This document shows, one piece after another, positions 34,275 to 46,943 of a stretch of 64,000 bases of DNA (position 1 is its first letter; every line of letters begins with the position of its first letter). Source of the DNA: Isoetes taiwanensis (lineage: Eukaryota > Streptophyta > Lycopodiopsida > Isoetales > Isoetaceae); contig JAJEKV010000114.1 in assembly GCA_021234155.1 (NCBI GenBank), positions 1,317,654-1,381,653 on the forward strand. The letters run 5' to 3'. Under the pieces are notes generated by a model. It was given only the letters and a program-made list of their open reading frames with translations. It did no database searches and had not been told where the DNA came from. A program made the position numbers and the translations under genes.

Positions 34275-35333
34275 AGGATTCCACAAGTGTTGCAGACAGA
34301 AAAGGAGGTGCCACAAAGGATTAAGGATCGGTATTCCAAACAGAAGTGCAGAGTTCTCTCGGCAGATACACCACCCACCGAGTTTGCCAGCATTAGCCAC
34401 TGTCGTAATACAATAGCAGCGAGTGCCAGCTACATAAGGTATTTACTCAGTCTTCTCGACTCGCGAGTCGAGAAAGCCCCCACACCCTCTGTTTTTTTTC
34501 TTCCTCTGGGTATTCTCGACTCCCGAGTCGAAAATACCCAGAATTTCAAATTTACTACTATGTAGAGGCCTCCTAGCGGTTGGGGACTTTCTCGACTCGC
34601 GAGTTGAGAAAGCCCCCGCATCCTCTGTTTTTTTGTCCTCCTCCGGATATTCTCGACTCGCGAGTCGAGAAAGCCCCAAACACTCTGCATGTTCTCTTCC
34701 CATGGATTATTAAAATAATTGTTCTGACATAGTTCCATTATTCATTGCAGCCCATATCCTGACCAGGTCATACAGGCTCGACAATAGTGGAAGGCATTGG
34801 ATTGTCCTCAGCGGCCTAAAGAAAACAAGGCTCCCTCAGACAAGTGGAAGGCCTTCAAGAAACTGTGCAGATATGTTCTTCTGGAAGGCCGAGAAGATGA
34901 TGAGGGGGATGATGAAGATGAGAAAAAGAAGAGAGCACCAAGAAAGGGCAGGGAATCCTTATCTGACCAATATGACCTCATTCTGTGCAGTGAGCCGGTC
35001 TGGGTAAAACGGACTAAGATCTGGGCTCTCTGGACAAGAGGCAAGCTTAAGGACAGCAATGGAGAATTGCCAACAAGGCCAGACCCAAAGTTGTTCGACA
35101 AGCAGTTCATGAAAAGGATACAGGGCCTCACGGACAAAGAAATGCTTGACCTACAGGGCAAAATCCTTGATGGGACAATCCTGCTAAGGAAGACTAGGAA
35201 TTCAAAAATGCAGGATGCAAAGGATTATGCCAAAGTCCTGAAGAGACGACGTGCGTTGGAAGAAGGCATCACAGCCGTAGTAACCAACTCGAAGCAAAAG
35301 ACACGACTCTGCATTTTGGTCCATGCCCCTGGG
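34275..35333 (+). pseudogene. two-exon fragment of an unrecognised plant gene
   Basis: The first part ends TAC ATA AG|GTATTT (donor after 34438). The second begins TTCATTGCAG|C (acceptor 34750), and the phase matches across the 312-bp intron. Exon A encodes IPQVLQTEKEVPQRIKDRYS and ...ASISHCRNTIAASASYI. Exon B encodes PYPDQVIQARQ, a TAG at 34785, then about 179 open codons: WKAFKKLCRYVLLEGRE, an acidic/basic run (DDEGDDEDEKKKRAPRKGR), SDQYDLILCSEPVWVKR, ELPTRPDPKLFDKQFMKR and KDYAKVLKRRRALEEG. The long open frame with varied composition looks genuinely coding. I do not recognise the family. LINE sequence flanks both sides. The intron means it was not copied from spliced mRNA. Confidence 0.5.
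34453..34671. repeat. four palindromes CTCGACTC(GC/CC)GAGTCGAG inside an intron
   Basis: Copies lie at 34453-34474, 34513-34534, 34589-34610 and 34650-34671. Two of them are perfect 22-bp palindromes. They form two pairs, each pair joined by a 37-39 nt spacer 'GCCCCC(A/G)CA.CCTCTGTTTTTTT...'. Members of the same family occur at 57.5 and 59.2 kb. Confidence 0.9.
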
Positions 35334-35339
35334 TAGATA

Positions 35340-35746
35340 GCCAAAAGCACCTATTGACTTGTGAGTGCCACTTGGAAGAGAGGTGGAAGCCATGACCAGG
35401 CTGGCTGAGTGCGAGCACATAACAAGAAACAATGCTCAATGGTCTCGACTCACTGTTTGCACAAAGAACATAGTTGAGATACACAAGGATCGATCTTGTG
35501 AACAAGCACATTAACCCAAAGGCATCTGTAAAGAATTTTCCACCAAGATACGACCACCTTTGGGTGCAACAGACTATCCCAACTGCACATATGCCGCCAG
35601 TCAGAAGGCGGGGTCTGAGCTTTACCTTCCCATGTCACAGAACAAAAGTTGAACGAGTTGTTAGTTTTCAAGTAGTATAGCCTAGAGAATTGCTTTATTG
35701 AATCATATACGTCCATAACTAGCAAAATCCCTACCTTGTCCAACAA
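35340..35746 (-). pseudogene. LINE ORF2 C-terminal fragment (zf-RVT)
   Basis: The minus strand encodes WDSLLHPKVVVSWWKILYRC, then CVSQLCSLCKQ and, after a stop, TIEHCFLLCA. This is the zf-RVT domain of plant LINE ORF2 ('W..lhPkv..F.W...h..l...C..C...ET..H.f..C'). It is closely similar to the one at 48.4 kb (DKLLHPKVVVLWWQVIHRC), so both belong to one LINE family. The rest of ORF2 is absent. Confidence 0.7.
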
Positions 35747-38479
35747 TGGTTTCCTGCTACTCTTTTATACGCATCCAATCGTGTGATAACACCTTGTTGA
35801 TTTTTAGGTTTTTTTGTACTTAGGCCTCTTCTAGACCAATCTATTATTTTTTGTCGCAACCAGCGGAGTAAGTTCCTATCAAGACTGTCTGAAAATAGGC
35901 AAATGAGAGGTCAACGTGTGTTTAGTCCTTTCTTATTTTATGCCTTTGGAACAGTATTATTTAGAAGAGAAATTTACCAAAAATGTCCTACCTTTGCTAA
36001 AATTACTAAAATACTCCTTAAAGTAGGTTCCCCAATGACGGATACGGAGTGGGTTTGTTGGTTTTTTTGGGTGAAAAAACTGTGGACCGTTGGATTCAGG
36101 TTTTTTTTACAATGGTCTTCATCTGGCGGCTCCATGTGAAGGCAACCCAAAATAGAACTCTGATACAGGGGCCGGATTGGGCGGGGCTCCTACCTGGTCA
36201 AAAATTGGTCGATGGGCCGTCTTGCCTCACAGCTGGATTTGTAGGCCGGATTGGGCTCCTGCCTGGCAGAAAATTATCGATGGTGTCGAGCAGAGGATGG
36301 GACAATCTATCTTTTCAATTTCTTACTTCATGCTTCCACTTTCTGCTATGTTGGGTGTTGCTTTAAATTTGCTGTGTTTTATTGTTATGAATCTTGAGCC
36401 GACTTCAGATTTCCTCGTCAAATGCATGTGGCTGCTTCTGCTCAAAGTTTGAGAAGCTGTTTATAAGGGCTTTGCATGTTTAGCATCGATCTTCTTCTTT
36501 GCTTCCTCTTTCCGATCTGTTTCTGCCTTGCCTGGATGGCCTGGGTTATGAGTTGGGATTGCAAAGTTTCTCTTCTGTGATCTTTCTTTGCCGGTTGGAT
36601 CAGGGATTGGATCGCCCGCCGAGTCTCTTGCTTCTCTTCTCCGCTTCTCTGCCACGTGTACGACAGTTAAATTCTCCTAGGATTTAATGGTTGAATGAAC
36701 GGTCCTTGTTTTTTTGTGATGCCAAAAAAAAGCGATTAGGATGGGTAGAGTGAGAGCGGTAGGGTAGTTGGCTAAAATGGCATTTTGTGAGTATCCACAA
36801 AACTTATAAATGTGTTAAAGCACCTGAAGATATTTTTGTTTTAAATTGATTGGAGAAAAATGACCTTGTAACGCGTGTTTCGCATAGATTACACCCATTT
36901 TTCATTTTTCTACCATTATTCCCATGTGGAATTGCCAAGACAGTAGATATGCAATAAAATTTGAACCAAAACATGGCATTATGCTTGGTGGTTTTTGTGA
37001 ATGCCCCTTAAAAAGTGTCAGACAAAGCTGCCAATATTGCAACCCAATTATATCAAGACATACAATTCTACTAAATTCATTTCTATAAAAATGTTAGGAA
37101 AATAAAAAACAATTGCCAACATTTCTATACTTTAGAAGCAGCCAAAGGATGATATAGTTCAGAAAGTCATCAGTGCCTAATATACAATCTCCGTGAAGAC
37201 TAAATTATCACACTAGAAACGTGCAGCGTTACTGGGCATACCAACCTTCATAAGTCATTTTTAAAAGTAGCCAAAGGTGAAAAGGCCATGGCGTTTTTCA
37301 AAAGTCACTCGACCTTAGGGTAAAATGACATAACCATCTCGAGGGGAACCTCCTCTTAATTTTGGCAAAGAAATGGCCAATGATTTATTTCAGAACCAAT
37401 GTTGCAAAGGCAAGGCTTTAAATCTATAACCTAGTGTCCTAATAGTCACCATGTAGCCAAGCAAATAAAGAAAAAGCAAGTAATGATGAACGAGGACCAC
37501 TTCGTGCATAATAATAAGAGGATTCAAACCATAGCTCCATCACATGATGTGTTTCGAAATTGACCAAGGAATCTTTCTTTCTTTCTACCATTTTGTGGAA
37601 TGAAGGGCTGGAAGCGCAGGTGGTATCCAAAAGTCGAAGAGAAAGAAGTTGCTTCCTCTTGCCCACTCCAGAATACATGCAATAATTATGGAGAAGCTCA
37701 GCACTAGAGGATACCCTCATTGAGACTGATTACGACTGCAATTTCACATTAGCAAAAACACTTAACAAGGTTACTTTGCCATTGTCAGGTGCTATTAGCA
37801 ATAACTGAATGAGGCCATGAACTCATCATAACATGTTTGTTAAGCAGCAAGAAATATCTCACAACATAAATGCACACCATGCCAATGCAGATTGATCAAC
37901 CTGTGAAGAATTATTTCTTACAAAGCATATAGCTCATAATCCTTTCAACAAATCCCAAACAATGGCAGAATGTGGTTCCAACAGATTTTAAGTAAAGTGA
38001 AGGGAACATGCACAAAAATAATGAATGGAGCATGCTTGACCATAAATGGTATCTTATAGTACAGAAGACCAAGCACCTCTACATAATCAAATGAGTCTGA
38101 CCTTTAACAAAATCTCTGCAGCCAAGGCTGAGCAGCCTAATGATCTGTACATGATATGGCACAAGTCCGAAACCCATTTCAAATGCACATGGACCGTTAA
38201 ATTTTGCCTTGTCTCCAAAGATGGGTTATGAGCACCAGTTATCCCTACCTTGATAGACCAGATGTTGTGGCTTTGATTTCAGGTAGCAGTATTATACAAG
38301 TATGGTGGATGGACAAACATGAGGAGATCAATAACTCAACCGAGGCTCAAAATCAGGCATATCTTACCATTGCCGAGCCAGGTCCAATTCATCATTGCCA
38401 TTCCATATCCTCAAGAGACGCTTTGATTGACCATCCAAACCATTCAAAAATGGTAACATTGAAAAATTGAATATGTCAA
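35747..38479. other. no gene recognised; 3' flank of the glycosyltransferase gene at the right
   Basis: It contains an imperfect direct repeat of 'ggccggattggg...ctcctgcctgg' (36171-36215 and 36241-36290). A 93-codon minus-strand frame (37720-37439) has no recognisable domain. About 38000-38479 should include the 3' UTR of the minus-strand gene. Confidence 0.45.
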
Positions 38480-40164
38480 TCAATCACTGACAATAACTTC
38501 CCCATTCTCGCATGGACCCACTGACATAGTCAGCAATTTATCCTTCAAACCTGTAATTCTAGAGCACTGCCGTCTAGGAACCTGCATACAGTTTAATTCT
38601 AAGAGGTCAGTATTATATCTGATTGCTCAAGCCCAAGCGCAGCCTATATGACAACGTACCTGATACCAATCCATTGTCAAAGGTTTGCTAGTCACTTGTA
38701 TTTTCTGCACCTTCTCTGGTGGCAAGGCTCGAGTCCAACAGTACTTCTTTTTCTCATCAAGCCCTTTGTCACGTTTATAAGTGCTGATCACTGAGGAGTT
38801 TTCATGATTATAGTAGATGTCCTCCATGTAGAAAAGATATGGCTGTTTGCATATCCATTTGGGTGATCTAGTATCCAAATCGAATTCATATGAACCCTTT
38901 TTCTTATTCCATGCTTTGAAGGTAATCTCTGACCTTTCCAACACACGAGGATACAGGATTTCTGGATAAACTTGAACCACATAACCCAATGATGTTGAAA
39001 AAGAAAGTCCCTGTTTCTTATCATAACAAATGGTCTGCTGCAAAAATCCACCAGGTTCTGTTCTCATAGCTTTTGAAAAGAGCTGCAACCCTTCAAGAGC
39101 GCCAAGTGATGGGAACAACGGATCCAAAACTTCAAGATGATGCAGAGATACGAAAGGTGCAATTGGATGTGCCGCTAAGAGCCCAATTGCATTGCCATAT
39201 ATATCACACTACCAAAAAAAAAAAAACTGATTTAGAAATCCAGAAATAATGTTCCACATCATGATTAAACTATGACATTTACCTGATGAAAACCAGGCTC
39301 CTTGGTTAAAGGAACTCCCAGCTCAGATACACAGGCATGTAAGCGGTCGTCACTGCCTGATAGATCTGGATATCGCTCCAAGCATTGATCTTGCATCTCC
39401 ACCAAAGCCTGAGCGAGGGCATAACTAATTGCAAATCCCCCTCCACCATAAGCCATCTTTCTACTGAAAAGGATATTCTGCCCATGGCTCTCAGAGTTTG
39501 TCCCAATATAATACAACTTGGACGAATCATACTTACTCAAAACTCGTACTAAATTCTCAACTGAGAAGAAGGTGTCATCATCGCACATCACAAACCATTG
39601 TACATTGGGAAGGCGAAGTCTGAAGGTCTCCAATAAAATGCGTGAAATCCTAATTCCTGTTGGATGCCCAACAGCGTTTGTAAACCTAAAATTAGAAGTA
39701 TCCTCAGAAACCATAACAGGAGGCAAATCTTCATCTTCTTCCTGCACATCTTGGACACCAAGATCTTCCTCCAGCCAAACAAAACCTTGCATTTGCTTCC
39801 GTCTCCACCATAATCTAACAACCTCCTTTCGTTTAGGCCAAAGCTGAGCAGATCCGGCAATTCCAAACACAATATTACTCAAAGACAGATTCCCACTAAT
39901 TATTAATCCCCCATCTGACCTGCCTGGGTGCCCATCTTTGGAAACCCAATCTGACCAATTTGTGGAAAGAGGGGGCGGCCGACGCCAGTGCTGGCGAGGA
40001 TCATGCCCCCTCCATCTTCCATGGCCAATGCTGGCAGAAAAAACTAATGACAACCAGGCGCATGTAAGCAAAAGGATCAAGAAAGCCAAGGATATGGCCT
40101 TACCTTGCCATTCACGACGACCCACAGAGCCAAATCGAGCGCCGAGGCGCCGGAGCGCCAGCAT
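38480..40164 (-). CDS. DUF604 / GT31-like Golgi glycosyltransferase (3 exons, 510 aa)
   Basis: This is a plant type II membrane glycosyltransferase of the DUF604 family (fringe/GT31-like fold). It presumably transfers a sugar onto a glycan in the Golgi; the substrate is unknown. Exons: 40164-39283, 39208-38660, 38581-38480. Both introns are GT-AG and phase 0. An upstream in-frame GTG at 40179 is not used, since ATG at 40164 is the first ATG. Residues 1-22 are basic and about 23-44 form a hydrophobic signal anchor (LAFLILLLTCAWLSLVF). A stem follows, then RLPNVQWFVMCDDDTFF with the metal-binding DDD at 195-197. Next come a GGGGFAIS block and CDIYGNAIGLLAAHPIAPFV at the start of exon 2. The tail is DWYQ|VPRRQCSRITG, a typical DUF604 ending. 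The length fits the family, with no stops or frameshifts. Confidence 0.9.
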
Positions 40165-40407
40165 GGTCCTGGGTGCCACTTATTCTGATGTGGGCTGACC
40201 TAAATCCAACAAACGGAGGTCTGGCTATGGCGGATCGGCACCTTCTCCTTCTCTGCGCTTCCCTTCTTTCTGTCACGGCGTTAGTTTTGTTTTGTGTTTG
40301 GCTTTGTCGTTTTTGGAGCGCCTTTCGTTAAATTTGGCGCTATATTCCGTTAAAAGGTCCGCTGCATTTGGCTATCCTCTGCCTCGTGATGCTTCTTCTT
40401 GGCCTGC

Positions 40408-40690
40408 CCTCAAAGAAGATGATATAAAATATAAAAGCACTTTCGCCATGAAATTCTTCACATGCAGTAATTTTCCTCTACATGTTCATATGTATAGTGC
40501 TCAAAGAAGATGAAATAAAATATGAAGCTCTTTTTGCCATGAAATTCCTCTACCATTTTGCCATCAAATTCCTCACATGCAGTAATTTTCCTCTACCATC
40601 TTCATGTTGTAGTGCTCAAAGAAGATGAAATAAAATATAAAGCTCTTTTACCATAAAATCGTTCACATGCAGTAATATTCCCCCTGCCAC
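40408..40690. repeat. three tandem units of about 110-120 bp upstream of the glycosyltransferase
   Basis: 'gctcaaagaagatgaaataaaatat...cacatgcagtaattttcc' occurs three times (from about 40408, 40499 and 40613). It begins about 240 bp upstream of the start codon on the promoter side. Confidence 0.8.
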
Positions 40691-40900
40691 GATTTTATGC
40701 ATAGTGCCAACTGCAAGGTCATTTCATGCGCCCCACTGAAATTTCCTTTCAACCTGATTCTAATACTCTTTAATATCGAAAGACGTTAAAATTGCTTCTT
40801 CTTCTCCGTATGTGCATGCCTATAATATGCATACCCCATCTCCTTTGCCGCCTCGCCCATGTGCTTCATGCTACTTTCCTCTGCTGACCTTGTCTATGCT

Positions 40901-41012
40901 TCACTTGATTCTATACCTTGTCAACACATTCATATCAGTGTTGCTGATTGAACCTACTTGCTTCACTTGATTTTATACCTTGTCAACACATTCATTCTAG
41001 TGTTGTCAATTG
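40901..41012. repeat. about 62-bp tandem duplication
   Basis: 'cttcacttgattctataccttgtcaacacattcat...gtgttgctgattga' is followed by a second copy with few changes. Confidence 0.75.
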
Positions 41013-44000
41013 ACTCCGCCCTTTACATCGTACTGCTATTATATATCATCATATGCTCTGATGTGATTGAATATGTCGTCGCCATGTGCAGACTTGGCCT
41101 CACCTAAGTTTTTGCATGATGGTAATTTTTTACTTTTGTTCTTTGCTGGAAATATCGGACATGTGGAGTTGCTAATGCCCCCCTTCAAAGTGAAACTTTT
41201 TTTATTGATTGCAATTGATTTATGGTCCCACATTTGCACATCGCTTGCCACCTTTTTTGTATTATATTGGGGGGACAAACGAAATGCAACGAGTGTCAAT
41301 GACAAGATATAATATAAAAAATGCAATTAAAAATTTGACCAAATCCGGTATGCAAATGCCATACGAGAAGCTCCATTGTAAGGTGGACTTAAAGACAAAA
41401 AAAAGGGGGGATCAAACTTGCTACCGTTTTAAGTTAAAATTGAAAAAGTCATGATCTTTTCGATTTTTATTGTTTTTTTTTAGACCATAAATATGTTTTT
41501 TAGCGGGGTTGCCTAACCCCCCCGCCCACTTTCCTACATTCTTAGCTATGCCACATGTCGTGCCACATCACTGCTTTTTAATCTCAACCATTAGATTTCT
41601 TAATTTTAGCATCGGACGGCCATGAAAATTAGAAAGTCCTTGAAAATCATACGCTCTTCTCCCACCTTCCCTCCTCTGTTTTACGCTTGCTCAATTCGAT
41701 GGATGGAGAGGGCGGCGGACTTGAAACTGCCGGTTTACTCCATAAAACATAATATCTCTCCGGAGGTACTCTCACAAACCCTACTAGAGGTAGCCAAGCT
41801 TCGCAAGCTTGGGCTCGTAATCTTGTGGCAATGGAATAGGCGGACCCTAAGCTCCAATAGAAGCATAGTTTTCTTTGGGATTTTGTGGATTCTTGGACCG
41901 TAGCCCTCTGCCCGGCCTCTCCAAGAGATCTATTTCATGTGTCATGATGGTTTATTTTATCACATGTTTTGGCGTTACTTTCTTAAATCACTCTTCTCGT
42001 CCTAACATTTCTTGAGTTTGGCTATGGGTTATCGCGATGGTTTTCTCGCGGTTTGGCATTTACAAAATTATCTTTATCTTGAGCATGATCTTCGTAGTCC
42101 CAAAGCTAGATCTTGTTTTTATAAGTTTCGCACTATTTTCTTGTTTATATAGATTTAGATTCGACATCAAAAGGTTTGCGAATTTTGCGAAGAAATCTTG
42201 GCCACTTGAGGTCTACTCATTTAAAATCTTAACCCAGTGCTAGCTCCAGAAAAGAGCTTAGATGTTACTAACAACGCTGTATTGAAGCACGTTCAGTGAC
42301 ATGATGGTTGGCTTCGATCATAATTTTTATTACGGTGAACAGATTGTTATTAAAGGAAAAAAACTGCAGAACAAGGGAACTACAGGGCTTTAATTTGACA
42401 TATTCTATTAAGAAGTGCGAAACATCAGTGAGTTCAAGAAAGATCCTTTACATACAGCACATAGCAGCATCAATTGATTTATTTTCATGGCTTCACAGGA
42501 CCATGAGCATTTTCGAAGGCTAAGCTCCGTTCTTGGAGTGAAAACGTGCAAGGTTTTTCTTAGAGGGTCTGTTTTCGTAGGTAACCTTATGATTGCACCT
42601 TATAAATGATATCAAAAATGCTCTACACCAGAAAGTTCTTCAAAATACCTAAGCACAAAAGGTCACTGCTCTGTAATTTTGAGGAGTTAATAGATAGAAA
42701 TTTCCACATTATGATTGAACTGCAAAATGCTGCTTGGTACGGAATGCTTTTTTAATGTATCCAGATGTTGTGAGTTCTGGTCCTGGGGATAAAAAACTTT
42801 TAAAAGTATATATCTCTAAGGACTTACCCAATGCCATTGAACAAATGACTCCAATAATCCTTAGTGGTTCTGATACTATATACTTGTATTCCTTCTAACT
42901 ACTGCAATTGAAACCATTCTAGTTCTTCAGCAATATTTTAAAAACTTTGCTCACCTTTAATAATACATAATAATCACCTTTAATTTCTCATAAGATGCAA
43001 CTATGAATAAAAAAGCAAACATGGACTTTTAATATCAATCACAGCCATAAGTAAACAAGGACAAACTTAATCTAATGTTTAACTAATATCAAGTGAACAC
43101 CAATAAGTAAATTACAAGCTCTCAACCCCAAATTCTCAATCCCAACATCGCTTCATGTGTACTATAAACATGTGTACTATAAAGCGAATTTCCTTCCTTC
43201 ATTGGCAGGTGCCAAACTCTAGCTTTGTATCATATATACTACGTAAAAACCACTTACATGACATCCTACCCCCTAGTCTAATCGTGTGTTGACACGCAAC
43301 AATGATTCCATTAAGGAATGTTTAGTAAATTTTGCATTCAATATTTCTAGACATTTATCCAACATTCTATACATTTACTCAACGTTCTGCCCACAGAATA
43401 TAATGTAAATGATTTTCACGTAACAAAACTGTCACTTTAAGTGACCTTTAATTGTATTTTGATCGCACATGGTCTATTGCTAGTCTTTTGAGTCTAAACG
43501 CTAAGCAAATTTTAGTTCATGTCTTAATGCAAGTATCAATGTCACATTGAGGTGACAATCAAGCCAAAATAAGCTTCACGAGTGTAATTTCTCTAAATCC
43601 AGCCTATCCTTCACCCCAAGCCTGAATTTCTGCTAGTTTTTTTTTTTTTTTTAGCACACCAGCCCTACCGGGCCTACCGCCTTTCCTCAAATTCTAGCCT
43701 ATCCACGTATCACCTCCACCTCGCATATCCCTTCACCGTTAGATCTCCATTTTTTTAAATCAATGGCCAGCGAAATTAGAAATGGCCCAATTTTTCATAC
43801 AGAGATATCGAACGAAAGGACGTCCCGCGAGCATTCTTTCTTTTAATCTTTTTTTACGCATCCTTGGATTTGCACCCTTTCTGCATCCTCAGTGTCGGCC
43901 GTTCTGCACCTACTTTTCTTTTCTTTTTCTCTTCCAGGATTCTTCGAGCATCGGCATTTGATAAGGCTATGTTCCCATGAGCCTGACCTGACCGCAAAAG

Positions 44001-45239
44001 AGTGAGATCGAGGTTGGAGTGCGAAGAAGACTGTTCCGATGCAACCGCAGTACTTCACCGGCTCAGAAACTGGCTAGATCTTCACCGGCTTCGATCTTCA
44101 CCGGCTGCTTCATCGGTTGCTTGCTCCATCGTCACCTGTTGATCCGTTAATGGCCAAAACAAAGGCAGCAACCCGACCTTTCAGAAATGGTCTTTCATTT
44201 CTAGAAAAATCCGAGTTTTCCTTAAAGGCAACCTTACCTCTGCTGCATGGGAACTGCTCGACTTCGACTTCAACCTGGAAAAAACAGAGTCCGGTCGGTT
44301 CCATGGGAACGTTCCCTAAGTCAGTGCAATCTTTCATTTGATCGGGAGTTCAGAACAACAAGATTTTTCCTCCAGGATTTCGTCTAATCGGGATTTCATC
44401 TGCCAAGAAGCTACTGACCGATTTGCTACATGCAGGCTCAGCAGGAGCCTGGTTTGGTCAGCAAATATTTGATGCATTTTGAGGTGTGGTTTAGTGGATC
44501 ATCTAGAAATGGGCGAATGTTTCTTTTGAAAGAGGTGCTGTTGCATTGCTAAATATGATCAGAGCTGCATTCATTTAAGACAGAATGGTGGTTATTTACA
44601 GACCCATTTTGAAACAAATACCTGATTTTCTTGGAACACATCGACCTTTGGTTTTGGGCTAAAAAGAGGTATTATTTGGATTCCAAGGGTTTGTCCGTGA
44701 GTCACAAGTCCTGATCTGATGCAGACGTTTCTATCTTCTTCGTGGATTCACAGACCTGGGATGTGGCTTTAAAGCCATGCAAGCTTTTTCCTTGTGTAGA
44801 ATGCAAGCAAATTTTTGTCACTGAGGCCAAGAAAATCATAGCTTGAAGAGTTTATAGGATTCGCAATGCATGGAAATGTTGGCTAGCGACCTGATTGCTG
44901 GCTCAAAGATTCTAAGCACTAGTCTTGTTGCATCTCACGATTCAGGTAGTTGTTTTGAATTTCCTCATTCTGATGCATTGGAAGAGAATTTCTACAATGA
45001 GCCCTATTGATCTGAGGAACGGCAAAAGTCTGGCAATTCATTTTTGCAGCAAACCCAAGAACGAATTTCAGCGTACAGAATTGCACACATGGACTCTGCA
45101 GGGCTTTGGAAGTGGACCCTTATATCTGCATTATCAGATCAGAAGTGTAAACATCGTGCAAGTCAAGAATTTGAAATCATTTGTTTGAAACCCTAGATTG
45201 CAAGAGCGTTTGCCAATTTGGTTTGCAAGAGCGCCGATA
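41013..45239. other. no gene recognised
   Basis: Open frames at 41622-41903, 44117-44341 and 44925-45188 show no family signature and lack splice context I could use. Related repeat ends of unknown origin lie at about 41465-41640 and 43630-43800 (see findings). Confidence 0.45.
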
Positions 45240-45420
45240 TTTTTTTTTTTTTTTTTTTTTTTTTGAAGGTAAGAACTTTTTGTATTGATCAGATTGGAAG
45301 AATTACAATACAAAGATCCCTCATGGATCAGATATAATTTAAGCGTATAGGATCCCACATGGATCTGAGTTATATCTGCAGTTACAGTACTCATGAGTCT
45401 CTCTCAACTTCTTCTTCTAT
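45240..45420 (-). mobile_element. possible 5'-truncated retroposon with poly(A)
   Basis: A run of 25 T is followed by 'gaaggtaagaacttttt'. On the minus strand this would be a 3' end with a poly(A) tail, like the LINE end at 47856 ('gaaggacgac' after poly-T). The left-hand start of the insertion and any target duplication are unclear. Confidence 0.4.
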
Positions 45421-46523
45421 CTAACTAATACTACAGTATCAACATCTTCTCAGTTAAATAGAATACTACGGGATTCAAATTCCCATTTTCCATAAACTAC
45501 AGACAATCCTGAATGTTCCAAAAAACCTCTTGCAGAAATAGAAATGAAGAGAAAAGAGATGTGGAGTAACCTGAACAATCTCCCGCACTGCTCAGAGAAG
45601 CAAATATGCTTCAATCTATGAACAAATTCGACAGCTTTACAACCAAATGAAAGATTAAAGTAAGATGCTGCATTGTCGGGATGCTCCAGTCAGCCAACCT
45701 GTATAGGCTAGACACACAGCCCAGCCACCAGAACTCTCCCTAATTCTGGCTCATGATATCTGGTCTTGATATGGAAGCGTCTTCCTGGAGGATCCTGAAA
45801 CACATGTTGTGAATGTGTTTATTCAAAGAGGTAATGAATGTTATAACCTAATCCCAGTTAGTCATACTTTGATATGCATGAACTGCCATCCTTGCTGAGT
45901 AATTTATCAATGTTTCTTCCTCAAAATCTATTCGCTTCTTTCGTTTGTCCTATACAATGCCTGGGCTAGTGCTCGTCCATAACTCTTGATTTGAAGAGAA
46001 TAATGGCATTGATTTTGTCGCATCTAGCTGCATTTTACATATATTAGGTATCTTGCTGATGAGAATAGCTGGTAGACACATCAGATGATGTGCCTGTTGG
46101 TGATGGCCCATCCAGGCCTGGAAGACAAGAAAAGAACTTTCAAGCCACCACGTATTAGTGTTGACGCATATGGTGCTTTAACAAAGCACATACAAAACAA
46201 AGACAGACAGTGGAAGAAAAAACCATGCATGTGAAGATCTGCAGCAGCTATAAAATTGTTCGAAATTGCAAGATCCAAGTGGTCCATATACGCAGAGGGA
46301 GGAACTTCCCTGTTACAAGGTCTTTTCTCTGCAAACTTTTCTAAAATGGGAGTCATATGGTCATTTCGAGACTAACCTTTTTAAGTATTACAAAAACAAG
46401 ATGTTAAGATAAAACTCGGCTATGCCATGGAGACAAATTTACCATGCCACAAAATATTAAGTTTTTCTATCATAACACACATGATCACTCTCAGCCACCT
46501 CTCAACGTTTCCTTTTATGTGCA
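45421..46523. other. no gene recognised
   Basis: Earlier exons of the heptahelical-protein gene would be expected upstream of 46524, but none could be seen here. Confidence 0.4.
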
Positions 46524-46943
46524 GCCCAGCTTGGGGAAATTTTGGAGAAATTTGTATCTGATAACAACAACTGTTATGGGGCTTGCAGCTATCCTTATTT
46601 CTTTGCTCCCATTTTTTCAGTCATCGAACTATTGGACTTTCAGAGCATGTTATCTTTCGGAATGGGCGTGTTAGGCGTCCCTCCTGTGTTGCATAAACTG
46701 GTTATGTATGGGGATGAGCCTGTGGTGATTACAACTATTGTTTATAAAATTGCAATTGTTTATGACCTTGGGGCGGCGTTATATGCAACTAGAATACCAG
46801 AGAAGTGGAAACCAGGTACATTTGATGTTGCTGATCATAGTTATCAACTCTTCCATATTCGACTTGTTGCAAGGGCATATACTCATTATTATGCCAGCCT
46901 GCTTTGTCTGAAATGTAGAGATGTGACAGGTTGTAGTTTGTAG
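46524..46943 (+). pseudogene. PAQR/heptahelical (HHP) protein, last exon with one frameshift
   Basis: After a good acceptor (tttatgtgcag, ending 46523) the frame reads FWRNLYLITTTVMGLAAILI and SLLPFFQSSNYWTFRA. A shift near 46645 then gives SFGMGVLGVPPVLHKLVMYG and ALYATRIPEKWKPGTFDVAD. It continues HSYQLFHIRLVARAYTHY and ends RDVTGCSL with a stop. This is the C-terminal half (last three to four membrane helices) of plant heptahelical proteins of the progestin/adipoQ receptor superfamily. The HS.Q.FH metal-site motif is kept. The retained acceptor argues against a processed copy. One frameshift and no visible earlier exons make it a probable pseudogene; a base-calling error cannot be excluded. 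Confidence 0.75.

Noticed and set aside
34453-34671. CRISPR-like array (regularly spaced palindromic repeats)
   Set aside because: Plant nuclear DNA, only four units with related rather than unique spacers, and they lie within an intron. Not a CRISPR locus.
39518-39847. 109-codon plus-strand frame
   Set aside because: Antisense shadow of glycosyltransferase exon 1.
40165-40179. Five extra codons at the glycosyltransferase start (GTG at 40179)
   Set aside because: GTG is not a normal start in plant nuclear genes. The first ATG at 40164 is followed directly by the basic residues and signal anchor expected of the family.
41622-41903. 93-codon frame with a plausible internal ATG (MERAADLKLPVYS)
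   Set aside because: No homology recognised, no matching downstream exon, and located in repeat-rich DNA. Left uncalled.
44117-44341. 74-codon plus-strand frame
   Set aside because: An equally long frame exists on the opposite strand over the same bases, and neither shows a domain.
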